Shown here one piece after another: positions 42,853 to 49,702 of a stretch of DNA of 49,702 nt. Source of the DNA: Alphaproteobacteria bacterium (GTDB lineage Bacteria > Pseudomonadota > Alphaproteobacteria > Acetobacterales > Acetobacteraceae); assembly GCA_017307285.1 (NCBI GenBank), contig JAFKFI010000075.1, positions 1-49,702 of the forward strand, read 5' to 3'. Each line of letters opens with the position of its first letter. The stretch's first letter is position 1. The notes beneath the pieces were generated by a model. It made no database searches and was not told where the DNA came from. It worked only from the letters and a program-made list of their open reading frames with translations. Made by a program: the position numbers and the translations under genes.

Positions 42853-43407
42853 ATGTTTGCCTACAGCCCAGAGAAATTCGTATCGCTCTACGAGTCGGAG
42901 CTCGGCCAGCGCATCTGGGGGTTCCTGACGCGTTCGGACAATGTGGCGCGACTGGAGACGGCCTCTGAACTGAGCAAGCCCGCCGTCGAAGGCATCGAGG
43001 AGCAGCTTCTCGCGGAGTTTCGTGAAGAGGTCCTGGCCGATCGCGTCAAGCAGATGGTCGGCCACATGGTGCGTCAGATCCTAGAACAGCGTGATTGGGT
43101 GCTCGACCAGACCGATGTGAAGGTCCAGTCCGTGCCCTTCAGCAAGGCGGCGCGCTATCGCCGGCCCGATTGGTTTACCTTCCACGCCTTTCGCAACACC
43201 AGCGATCCGCGCGACGTCGCGATCACCGACCGCCGGCAGAATCCGACGCTACCGACAGGAGCGAGGTGGACCTTCTACGCCACCTTCGCCAGCCCCTTGA
43301 AGGCGGCCGTGGCGTTTGGCGTGCGCGACATGAAGCAGCTCCGCCAGCAGGTCCATTCGCACGGATATCACCGCGTGCGGATCGAGCGGATGCTGCGCCG
43401 GGCGTGA
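42853..43407 (+). CDS. Hypothetical protein, divergent from nuclease unit
   Basis: A 184-residue protein of mixed structure. The N-terminal half is helical (YSPEKFVSLYESELGQRIWG; KPAVEGIEEQLLAEFREEV). The second half has aromatic, basic strands (SKAARYRRPDWFTFHAF; ARWTFYATFASP). I know no family. TAAAGGAGACC is a strong ribosome-binding site before ATG 42853. The next gene's ATG shares its A with this TGA (TGATG), so the genes are coupled. Only 56 bp separate it from the opposing nuclease gene, so they share a control region. Confidence 0.7.
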   Translation: MFAYSPEKFVSLYESELGQRIWGFLTRSDNVARLETASELSKPAVEGIEEQLLAEFREEVLADRVKQMVGHMVRQILEQRDWVLDQTDVKVQSVPFSKAARYRRPDWFTFHAFRNTSDPRDVAITDRRQNPTLPTGARWTFYATFASPLKAAVAFGVRDMKQLRQQVHSHGYHRVRIERMLRRA

Positions 43408-44408
43408 TGGGGGGTGATCTGAAGATGACCGATCTGCCAGCCGCGACCATCGCCGCCGCCGACTTCTACGACCGGCACTATGCTGGCGCCGAACCTATCT
43501 TTCTTGAACCCGGCATGAAGCTGATGCTGGGGAGCGGCGAGCGTCCCCGATATTGCCGCTTCTGTGGCAAGGACGAACCCACAGTCACCTTCAAGGATGA
43601 GGCCCATGCCCTTCCGGCCGCGTTCGGCAACACGGGGCTGTTCAGCAACTATGAATGCGACGCCTGCAACCATCTATTCGGCGAGGGCATCGAGAACCAT
43701 CTCGGCAACTGGACCAAGCCGATGCGGACGCTCTCCCGGATCAGGGGCCGCAGCGGGGTGCCGACGATCAAGAAGCCCGGAGCCGAAAAGGGCTGGCGCG
43801 TCGAATATTCCGGCACAGGATTCCAACTGAAGGAATATGAGGATGAGCCGTTCTTCGAGGTGGACGAGGAGGCTAAGCAGGTCTGCTTCGAACTACATCG
43901 AGACACCTACATCCCCGTGGCGGCGCTCAAGGGCCTGGTCAAGATCGGGCTGACGCTGATTCCTGACGTGGAGACCCAGCACTTCCGCGAGACCTACGAG
44001 TGGATTCGCGATCCCGACCACGCGCGTAACTTCGTCGCCCAGTTTCCGGTGTTCCGGACCTTTATTCCCGGGCCGATGCGCAACGACCTCATCGTCCTCA
44101 TGCTTATGCGGCGGCGCGCGGGGATTGATGCGGTTCCCTACGCCTTCTTCACCTTCGCCTATGGAAACGAAGTACTGCAGGTGTTCCTGCCGTCGATCCC
44201 CCAGGACAAATGTATCGACGGCAAAACCCTGTCCCTTCCAGCCTTTCCGACGCCGGGCACGCCCGACCCGGCACGCTACGGCCTGCCCCGCGTGAACGTC
44301 GAAAATCTTACTGGCCGACCGCCTGTCAAGGGCGAGAAGATTCCGGCCGTCTTCGGCTTCGACTTCATAGCCGAATCCAAGGCAGAAGACGCCAAAGGCG
44401 AGGCCTGA
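43407..44408 (+). CDS. HNH-endonuclease-like protein
   Basis: A 333-residue protein. Its N-terminal region has a zinc-binding HNH layout: CRFCG (50-54), EAHALP (65-70; His67 a likely catalytic residue), then CDACNHLF (84-91). This matches the CxxC...(E/D)HxxP...CxxCN pattern of HNH_5-type enzymes. The rest (110-333) is an unassigned alpha-beta domain that may recognise the target. ATG 43407 is coupled to the previous stop. An internal ATG at 43425 also has a fair site. It lies in a divergent trio opposite the TrlF unit. Confidence 0.8.
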   Translation: MGGDLKMTDLPAATIAAADFYDRHYAGAEPIFLEPGMKLMLGSGERPRYCRFCGKDEPTVTFKDEAHALPAAFGNTGLFSNYECDACNHLFGEGIENHLGNWTKPMRTLSRIRGRSGVPTIKKPGAEKGWRVEYSGTGFQLKEYEDEPFFEVDEEAKQVCFELHRDTYIPVAALKGLVKIGLTLIPDVETQHFRETYEWIRDPDHARNFVAQFPVFRTFIPGPMRNDLIVLMLMRRRAGIDAVPYAFFTFAYGNEVLQVFLPSIPQDKCIDGKTLSLPAFPTPGTPDPARYGLPRVNVENLTGRPPVKGEKIPAVFGFDFIAESKAEDAKGEA

Positions 44409-44413
44409 CCCAG

Positions 44414-45004
44414 ATGCGCGCTGATGTCTTTACGGAAGAAGCCATGACCCGTCCGCTCTTCGAGGAGCTTACCGGGGACCACGCGCGTGAGGACGAATGG
44501 TCCGGGCCGCACGGGTTCTCCATCGGCGGAATGATGCAGGCCAATACCGCTTCCCTTGCCGAGGAATACTTCGCGGCCGCCAATGAGCTGGTGGATGCGA
44601 TCAAGGAGAAGCGTGTTGCCGACTACCAGGTAGGCAACGCGGCCCTATTCCTCTATCGGCACTCTTGCGAACTCATTCTCAAAGCCGCAATGCCCGCCTC
44701 CAAGCGAACTCACGATTTGACCGGCCTCACTGATCGCTTCGTGGAAATGGTCAAAGAGAACTATGGGCAAGATGTACCTGTCTGGATCGTCAGGCGAATG
44801 AAGGAATTGGGAGCCGTCGATCCTAACTCGACCGCATTCCGGTATGGCAACTACGGAACGCCGATTGACGCGGGGGACGCGCCCATCGAGTTCGAAGCCT
44901 ATGTCAGCCTGTCGCACCTGCAAGCTGCGATGCTGGCACTTAAAACCGCATTGGTTTCGGCAATTGCGGAGATCAAGCTGGGTCGTCACGGACCTGCGTT
45001 ATGA
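44414..45004 (+). CDS. HEPN-like protein
   Basis: A 196-residue helical protein. The segment AALFLYRHSCELILKAA (about 77-93), then KRTHDLTGLTDRF (about 98-110), resembles a HEPN domain: an amphipathic helix, a His-containing turn, and a second helix. HEPN proteins are often RNases or binding partners in defence systems. The full RxxxxH motif is not certain here. It follows the HNH gene by 5 bp. ATG 44444 is an alternative start with GGAAGAAG before it. Its end overlaps the end of a leftward gene by 6 bp. Confidence 0.65.
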   Translation: MRADVFTEEAMTRPLFEELTGDHAREDEWSGPHGFSIGGMMQANTASLAEEYFAAANELVDAIKEKRVADYQVGNAALFLYRHSCELILKAAMPASKRTHDLTGLTDRFVEMVKENYGQDVPVWIVRRMKELGAVDPNSTAFRYGNYGTPIDAGDAPIEFEAYVSLSHLQAAMLALKTALVSAIAEIKLGRHGPAL

Positions 45005-45364
45005 CAAAGCCCGTGCGCGGTCCCGATGGCGGGCAAGCCGGCAGCGATGTTCCTCCGTCAGGGGAATGGGGGATCTCCAGCGAAGCTCGGAATGAGCTTG
45101 CTTGCTGAGACTCGGCGAGAACTCCGGCCGACCCTGATCGTCGAAGGTCACAAGCGCGCGGTCGAACGCGGCATCCCAAAGAGCCGAAAGGAGGAGGCCG
45201 TTGTGCACGTCGAGCCGTTCCGCGTCGTTCTCGCATTCCGCCCAGGCTCGACAGGGCAGATGGCCCATCTCGCCGCGCCGGATCATGACGGTTTCGCCCG
45301 TCGTGATGTGCCGGACATAGCACATCTCCGGTAGGGTCTCCGTGTTGGTCGTTGTGCTCGTCAT
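44999..45364 (-). CDS. HNH_2-like small protein (possibly degenerate)
   Basis: A 121-residue protein. Residues about 40-80 match the second half of an HNH_2 domain: ERLDVHNGLLLSALWDAAFD then ALVTF and a final SPSLS. In active members a H-x-x-P-W motif precedes this. Here the corresponding stretch reads HLPCRAWAEC, so catalysis may be lost. ATG 45364 overlaps the preceding gene's TGA (ATGA). It is the first backbone gene to the right of the second island, and its end meets the HEPN gene's end. Confidence 0.6.
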   Translation of the reverse strand: MTSTTTNTETLPEMCYVRHITTGETVMIRRGEMGHLPCRAWAECENDAERLDVHNGLLLSALWDAAFDRALVTFDDQGRPEFSPSLSKQAHSELRWRSPIPLTEEHRCRLARHRDRARALS

Positions 45365-45756
45365 GCCGCGCGTGCCTCCGGCGCCGCCGGCAGGAGAAAG
45401 ATCCGCTCGAGGCGTTCGATCTCTGCGTGGAGCCGCAGCATTTGCGGCATGTAGTCCGGTTCGAGCACGGTCGCGGCCGAGAGATAGCGGTCCCACATGC
45501 CGCGGTCCCAGGTGCCGCGATCATCGAGGCGAACGTGTCGCGGTGCTGGGCGGGCGGCCGCTTCCTCGCACCTGGCCACCATCTCCATCTCGATCGCGCT
45601 CAGCGCGGCGTGACGTTCCGCGATGACGGCGCGCAGCTGATGGCGGTCGATGCCGAGGGATGGCCGGGAGGGCCGTCCCGCGTCCTTGGAGGCGGCGTGG
45701 CGCGGGATGAAGGGCTGTGCCAGTCGGGTCTCCCTGCTGGGATGGATATGACTCAT
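45361..45756 (-). CDS. Small hypothetical protein coupled to HNH_2-like gene
   Basis: A 131-residue protein with a basic N-terminus, a long helical middle (LRAVIAERHAALSAIEMEMVARCEEA) and a second helix ending RIFLLPAAPEARAA. No domain is recognised. It overlaps the next gene by ATGA. It probably belongs to the backbone operon downstream of the ParB-like gene but is separated from it by a strong hairpin. Confidence 0.6.
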   Translation of the reverse strand: MSHIHPSRETRLAQPFIPRHAASKDAGRPSRPSLGIDRHQLRAVIAERHAALSAIEMEMVARCEEAAARPAPRHVRLDDRGTWDRGMWDRYLSAATVLEPDYMPQMLRLHAEIERLERIFLLPAAPEARAA

Positions 45757-45781
45757 GGCGCTGATTCCTGGGGAAGGGGGG

Positions 45782-45808
45782 GCTCCCGCCCGGTCCGCGG
45801 GCGGGAGC
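45782..45808. terminator. 11-bp perfect hairpin between ParB-like gene and next
   Basis: GCTCCCGCCCG (45782-45792) and CGGGCGGGAGC (45798-45808) pair exactly around GTCCG. It starts nine bases after the ParB-like stop in the leftward direction. No T-tract follows, so it may be an attenuator or mRNA-stabilising stem. Confidence 0.5.
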
Positions 45809-45816
45809 AGGGGTGG

Positions 45817-47547
45817 TTACTCGGCAGCGATGGCCAAGCCCGGCGAGGGCTCGGCGACCGGAGGCGCGTAGGCCTCGTCGATGTCCTGGGTCGGGTCCTC
45901 ACCGTCCGGCTCGATCGTGCCGTCGCCGATGGAGCCGACGCCTTCGCCGTCGGCATCCTCGTCGGTCGGCTCATCCGCCTCGTCGCCGGCGAGATCCGCG
46001 ATGGCTTCGGCCGAGGCGGTGAACCGGCTGCTGGGGTAAATCCAGGTTCCGTCCTTGAAGCGCTCCACCATGCGGGCGCGCGTATCCTTCACGCGCACTT
46101 CCACGCGAACACCTTCTGTGGCGGCCGAGCGTTCGAGCGCCGCCCGCGACAGGCAGGCGAGGAATTCCTCGGTGGCCATGTTCGGCAGGTAGGCGGCGGC
46201 ATCGATCGCAGCACCCGCCACGCAGGCGACGACACCGCTGTTGCTCATGTTGTCCCGGCAGGACAGCGCGGAGACCAGCATCTCGCGGGCCGTCTGCCGC
46301 AGCAGGCCGTCGTCGGACGTCAGCACGCCGCCCTGGGCGATCTTCGCCCCGAGCGCGTGGCGATCCCAGGCGCCGGTCTCGTTCGGCCCCTGGACCGAGA
46401 CGTTCTTGCCGGCCAGTGCCAGGACCAGAAGCCCGATCAACGTTTGGTCGCTGAAGGCATTGTCCTGCAGGGCGCGGTGCAGCGCGTCCGTCCGAAGGTC
46501 ACCGATCATCGCATTGCCGCGGCTGGTCACATCGGGGCGGCTGCGTGCCGTAGGCGCCGCGGTGTTATCGTCGCCTTGGGTCGCGGCGGCGTCGGCGCCC
46601 TTGCCCATCTTCGCCGGTTTCGCGGCGACGGGCATCCGGTAGGCGACAGTCTTCACCTCGCCCGAGTTCGGATCGAGGTAGTGGCCGATGATGTCGCCCT
46701 TGCCCGGCTTGCCGTAGATGCGCTCAGCCTTCTTGGGCAGCTCGGGCTGCCCGTACTCGTTCTGCGTAAGCAGCGTCCCTTTTTCGGGGAGGTGGTTGGC
46801 CAGCCATTCCTGCTGCGCGCCGAAGAACCCGTCGACGTTGGTGGTGTAGCGGCCGTCCTCGCCGGCGGGCGCGAACAGGTCGTCGTGCCATTCGACGCCG
46901 TAGGCGCGCGCCAGATCATCGTCGAACTTGGCGGCGGCGAACGGAATGCGGCGCTTCGAGAGGGCGTGGGCGACATGATACCAGGAGAAGTCGTCTCCTT
47001 TCTTCGGCTTGTTCTTTTTCCAAACCTGCGCCTGTTCCTCGAGGCTGGCTGCCGCAATGGTGCGCAGTTGGTCCTCGGACGGCATGCTGCCCTTCGCCAT
47101 GACGTCCAGCATCGGCGGGTGCAGCCGCGCCAGCAGCTTCAGGCGTTTTACCGTGCGAACCGGCAGCGCGAGCGCATCGGCGATGGCTTGCTCGTTCCAG
47201 CCCTCGTTCTCCAGCCGCTCGATGGCGCGCCAGATATCGACGTTGTTCATCGCGGCGCGCACGAGGTTTTCCGATAGGGATTCCATCGGCGCCTGCGCGT
47301 CGTCGGTCTCCCGCACGAGGACGTCGATCATGGGCATGTCTGCACGGATCGCTGCCTTCACGCGGCGCTCACCGGCCTTGATCACCAGATCGCCGTCGAC
47401 CTCGCGTACGACGGGTGGCTGGATGATGCCGATCGCGGTGATCGACGCCAGCAGTTGGTCGTCCATCGCCTGCGGCGCCGGTGTCTTGCGGGGGTTGTTC
47501 GGATTGGGCTTGAGCGTGCGCGGATCGACGCTGCGAAGTTCGGCCAT
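45817..47547 (-). CDS. ParB-like nuclease/partition protein
   Basis: A 576-residue protein. It has a ParB-type N-terminal domain (about 8-110) with LKPNPNNPRK, the VIKAGERRVKAA box (about 56-67), and SLSENLVR (about 90-97). An HTH follows with NEQAIADALALPVRTVKRL (about 116-134). The long C-terminal part is acidic and unassigned, which is typical of element-borne ParB-like proteins of about 550-700 residues. It probably helps maintain or position the element, or regulates it. AGGAGCT is the ribosome-binding site for ATG 47547. The frame stays open to 47706, but that part is noncoding. Confidence 0.88.
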   Translation of the reverse strand: MAELRSVDPRTLKPNPNNPRKTPAPQAMDDQLLASITAIGIIQPPVVREVDGDLVIKAGERRVKAAIRADMPMIDVLVRETDDAQAPMESLSENLVRAAMNNVDIWRAIERLENEGWNEQAIADALALPVRTVKRLKLLARLHPPMLDVMAKGSMPSEDQLRTIAAASLEEQAQVWKKNKPKKGDDFSWYHVAHALSKRRIPFAAAKFDDDLARAYGVEWHDDLFAPAGEDGRYTTNVDGFFGAQQEWLANHLPEKGTLLTQNEYGQPELPKKAERIYGKPGKGDIIGHYLDPNSGEVKTVAYRMPVAAKPAKMGKGADAAATQGDDNTAAPTARSRPDVTSRGNAMIGDLRTDALHRALQDNAFSDQTLIGLLVLALAGKNVSVQGPNETGAWDRHALGAKIAQGGVLTSDDGLLRQTAREMLVSALSCRDNMSNSGVVACVAGAAIDAAAYLPNMATEEFLACLSRAALERSAATEGVRVEVRVKDTRARMVERFKDGTWIYPSSRFTASAEAIADLAGDEADEPTDEDADGEGVGSIGDGTIEPDGEDPTQDIDEAYAPPVAEPSPGLAIAAE

Positions 47548-47715
47548 GGTGAGCTCCTGGTTGGATAGTTCGTCTTCCTCTGTTCTCGGGGAGACCCTCC
47601 CCGCCGGCCGGATCGTGCCGGTCCGGGGCAAGGGCAAAGCCGGCGAAGCCGGGCATGCGCGCGGGTGCGCGCGTGACCCTTGCGGCGGAAGGCATCGATC
47701 CGGCACATCCTCGGT

Positions 47716-48270
47716 TCAGAACAGGGCGGCTTGTTGGTCCGTCGACGGCTTGCGACTGGTGGGCTTTGACAGAGTGCCGGGATGCAGGATTGGCGTGGGC
47801 GCGATCAGCGGTGCGTTGCCGCCCTCGTATTTCTGCTGCAGGTGTCGAAGCATTTCGCGTTCGGCATTCTCCACCTCAGCCGCGCGAAGGGCGCGATAGG
47901 CCGCGAGTAGATTGCAGCTGCGAAGCCGTGCATTCACGGCCGCTTCGACGTCGGAGTAGGTGTATTCGGGATGGCCGAAGCAGCGCCAGGCAAGAGTCTG
48001 TTCGAGAAAGTCGACCTTGCCGCACAGGCTGCGGAAGAACTCTCCGAAGAATCCTTCGCGGTTATAATGGGCGATGTGCCCCCAGCACATCGAGAGTCGC
48101 TGATAGAGCGCCGTGGTGAATAAGGACTCCTTGAAGTCGGCAGCCATGAAGCGGCAGAGATCGTTCGCGAACTTCGCCTTGACCTCGCTGTTGTCCCACT
48201 TCGTCGCAGTGAACTCGTCGGCCTGAAAACGTGGGCGCAACAGCGCCCCGGTGTCGAAGACGACCGGCAT
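47716..48270 (-). CDS. Conserved-looking hypothetical protein next to ParB
   Basis: A 184-residue protein with a clear folded pattern: a start MPVVFDTGALLRP, a helical middle with LFTTALYQRLSMCWGHIAHYNREGFF (residues about 50-75), and a helical C-terminus with EVENAEREMLRHLQQK. It has no known catalytic motif. GGAGGTTATC places the ribosome-binding site directly before ATG 48270. The in-frame ATG 48282 is less likely. Its position between the helicase and the ParB-like gene suggests a backbone role. Confidence 0.72.
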   Translation of the reverse strand: MPVVFDTGALLRPRFQADEFTATKWDNSEVKAKFANDLCRFMAADFKESLFTTALYQRLSMCWGHIAHYNREGFFGEFFRSLCGKVDFLEQTLAWRCFGHPEYTYSDVEAAVNARLRSCNLLAAYRALRAAEVENAEREMLRHLQQKYEGGNAPLIAPTPILHPGTLSKPTSRKPSTDQQAALF

Positions 48271-48314
48271 GATAACCTCCATCGGTGAATGGGGCCTCCG
48301 GAGAGGCGATGGAC

Positions 48315-49702
48315 TCAGGCGGCGCGTTTTCCGGCGTCCGCTTTGCTGGTCTGACCCTTGCCCGTCTGGGCAAGATCGGCTTCCAGTGCCTCCAGCTGCG
48401 CCAGCTTGGCGTCGAGTTCGCCTTGCGACGCGAACGCCTGGCCTAGGCGTTGTTCGTAGCCGGTGTGCCGCTGGGTGGCGTCGCGGGCCCGGCGTTCCTG
48501 CTCCTGCATGTCCGCCTCGAAATGCTCCAGGATGTGTTCGACCCGAGCGATCAGTCCGGTCTGCGTCAGGTCCGCTTCGATCCGGATCTCCTGGTCATAG
48601 TCCGAGCGGAGCAACACCAGGCTCGCTTCGGTCTCGCGGAAATAGCCGCAGCCGACGTCACAGCGCAGTTCGAAGCCGCCGATCGAGCCGAGGGGGATCT
48701 CGCCTTTCTCGCCTGCTCGTTCGGCCAGCCGGAGCTTGGATAGGATGAGCGCACCGGCTGTCCGGCGTTCGCCGACGATTCGTCCGTCCCAATGCAGCGC
48801 GAAGGCGTCGCCGCGTGTGCTGGTCCGTCGTTCGATATCCTGTTGGATGCCGGCGATCCGGCGCTCGGCGGCGCGCTGGTCATGGACGGCGTTCTGGATC
48901 TGACGGCGGACGTTGAGCTGATCGTCGAAGTGGGCGTCGCGCTGACGCTGCAGGCGGGCTACCTCCCCTTCTAGTCCGGCCTTCTGCATGAGCCGTGCAT
49001 CCCCAGACGCGATGGCCTTGGCCAGGGCGAATTGGTTGGCGGCCTCGCCGATGTCGTCGATGGTGCGAATACTGCGGTCGCCGGAGAGTGCCGCGGCGAT
49101 GAAGCGGGCCTTGCGCTCATTGTTCTGCCACATCGTGGCGTCCATCGAGCCGAGCGTGGCGTATGCATAGATCGCGATCTCGTCGTGCTGGTTGCCCTGG
49201 CGCTCGATCCTTCCCTCGCGCTGTTCGATCTGCGACGGCAACCAGGGCACATCGAGATGATGCAGGGCTTTCAGGCGAAGTTGCACGTTGACGCCAGTGC
49301 CCATGGTCTCCGACGACCCGATCAGGATACGCACACGCCCGGCATTGAAGTCGTTGAACAGCCGCTGCTTGTCGCCCGATCGTTTGAAGTCCTGCATGAA
49401 CGCGATTTCCGATGCGGGAATGCCGAGCCGGAGCAGCTCCTGCTTGATCCAGCGATAGGCTGAGAAACCGCGCTTGGACTCGACGCTGATCGTGCCGAGG
49501 TCGCTGAAGACCATCTGCCCGGCGCCGGGGATCGGGTAGGGCGTGCCGTCGGGTCGGTTGAACTTATGTTCCCTCGTCTCGCCCCAGATGCGATGGACGT
49601 TGGCGATCAGCTTGTTGAGCTTGTTGTCTGGCTCATTGTCGTTGCCCGGCCAGATGAGCCGCATGTCGATCGCGGCATGCCGGCCATCGGTAATGACCGA
49701 TA
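48315..49702 (-). CDS. Large backbone helicase, C-terminal part (cut by window edge)
   Basis: Only the last 462 residues are present. The frame is open through the right edge (residues before the first Met read SVITDGRHAAID). The SF2 second RecA lobe is visible: VFSDLGT, ILIGSSETMGTGVNVQ (motif V) and QREGRIERQGN (motif VI). A coiled-coil tail follows (MQEQERRARDATQRHTGYEQRL). This matches the giant DEAD-box helicase/methylase-type proteins of alphaproteobacterial conjugative elements. The N-terminal part, with any methylase, lies outside the window. Confidence 0.85.
   Translation of the reverse strand, partial: SVITDGRHAAIDMRLIWPGNDNEPDNKLNKLIANVHRIWGETREHKFNRPDGTPYPIPGAGQMVFSDLGTISVESKRGFSAYRWIKQELLRLGIPASEIAFMQDFKRSGDKQRLFNDFNAGRVRILIGSSETMGTGVNVQLRLKALHHLDVPWLPSQIEQREGRIERQGNQHDEIAIYAYATLGSMDATMWQNNERKARFIAAALSGDRSIRTIDDIGEAANQFALAKAIASGDARLMQKAGLEGEVARLQRQRDAHFDDQLNVRRQIQNAVHDQRAAERRIAGIQQDIERRTSTRGDAFALHWDGRIVGERRTAGALILSKLRLAERAGEKGEIPLGSIGGFELRCDVGCGYFRETEASLVLLRSDYDQEIRIEADLTQTGLIARVEHILEHFEADMQEQERRARDATQRHTGYEQRLGQAFASQGELDAKLAQLEALEADLAQTGKGQTSKADAGKRAA

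Noticed and set aside
45352-47277. A 641-residue open frame on the plus strand opposite the ParB-like gene.
   Set aside because: A shadow of the ParB-like gene, with no ribosome-binding site and no domain.

Overview
The window is GC-rich alphaproteobacterial DNA. It reads as about 50 kb of a large conjugative element (an integrative conjugative element or plasmid) with several blocks of cargo. The backbone proteins look alphaproteobacterial: an IncP-like TraK/TraL/TraM trio, a MobF relaxase, a ParB-like protein, SSB, and a helicase running off the right edge. I cannot name the genus from sequence alone. I see no rRNA, tRNA or CRISPR array.

Layout. (1) 1-4311: a short partial frame, one unrecognised protein, then a leftward MobF relaxase-helicase with a small upstream partner that is translationally coupled to it. 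(2) 4455-21211: a rightward 17-kb cargo locus sitting between the relaxase genes and the traKLM-like genes, where an IncP-type element would be expected to carry oriT. It starts with a CARF-sigma54 activator of the RtcR type, then a near-perfect sigma54 promoter, then eight genes, nearly all coupled by ATGA/GTGA overlaps. These encode a DUF4258 protein, a vWA (TerY-like) protein, a PP2C phosphatase, a Ser/Thr kinase with a zinc ribbon, an SF1 UPF1/DNA2-like helicase, an unrecognised wHTH protein, a coiled-coil McrB-like AAA+ protein, and a very large protein joining DUF2357, an Hsp70/actin-like ATPase and a cold-shock domain. I read this as an inducible, phosphorylation-controlled nucleic-acid stress or anti-phage system. 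It is the main discovery candidate. (3) 21640-25135: an inverted repeat, then traK-, traL- and traM-like genes, a lytic transglycosylase-like protein and two small exported or membrane proteins. (4) 25340-30828: many small backbone genes, mostly leftward, ending with ssb. Two of them have related 5' leaders. (5) 31214-34065: a coupled pair of PLP enzymes (aminotransferase V-like and aromatic-amino-acid-decarboxylase-like), a metabolic cargo. (6) 34456-45004: a second defence island: a truncated DpdA/TGT-like gene, a Cap4-nuclease/STAND NTPase broken by frameshifts, a TrlF-like PHP-ATPase, a PD-(D/E)XK nuclease, and, divergently, three genes including an HNH and a HEPN-like protein. (7) 44999-49702: backbone again: a degenerate HNH protein, a small protein, a ParB-like protein, a conserved unknown, and the C-terminal part of a giant helicase cut by the window edge.

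How they work together (inference). The outer genes mobilise and maintain the element, and both islands are cargo inserted between backbone modules. In the first island the CARF domain would sense a small ligand or damaged-RNA signal, and sigma54-RNA polymerase would fire the operon. The kinase/phosphatase/vWA triad would gate an ATP-driven helicase-McrB-Hsp70-like machine acting on nucleic acid. The second island looks partly decayed.
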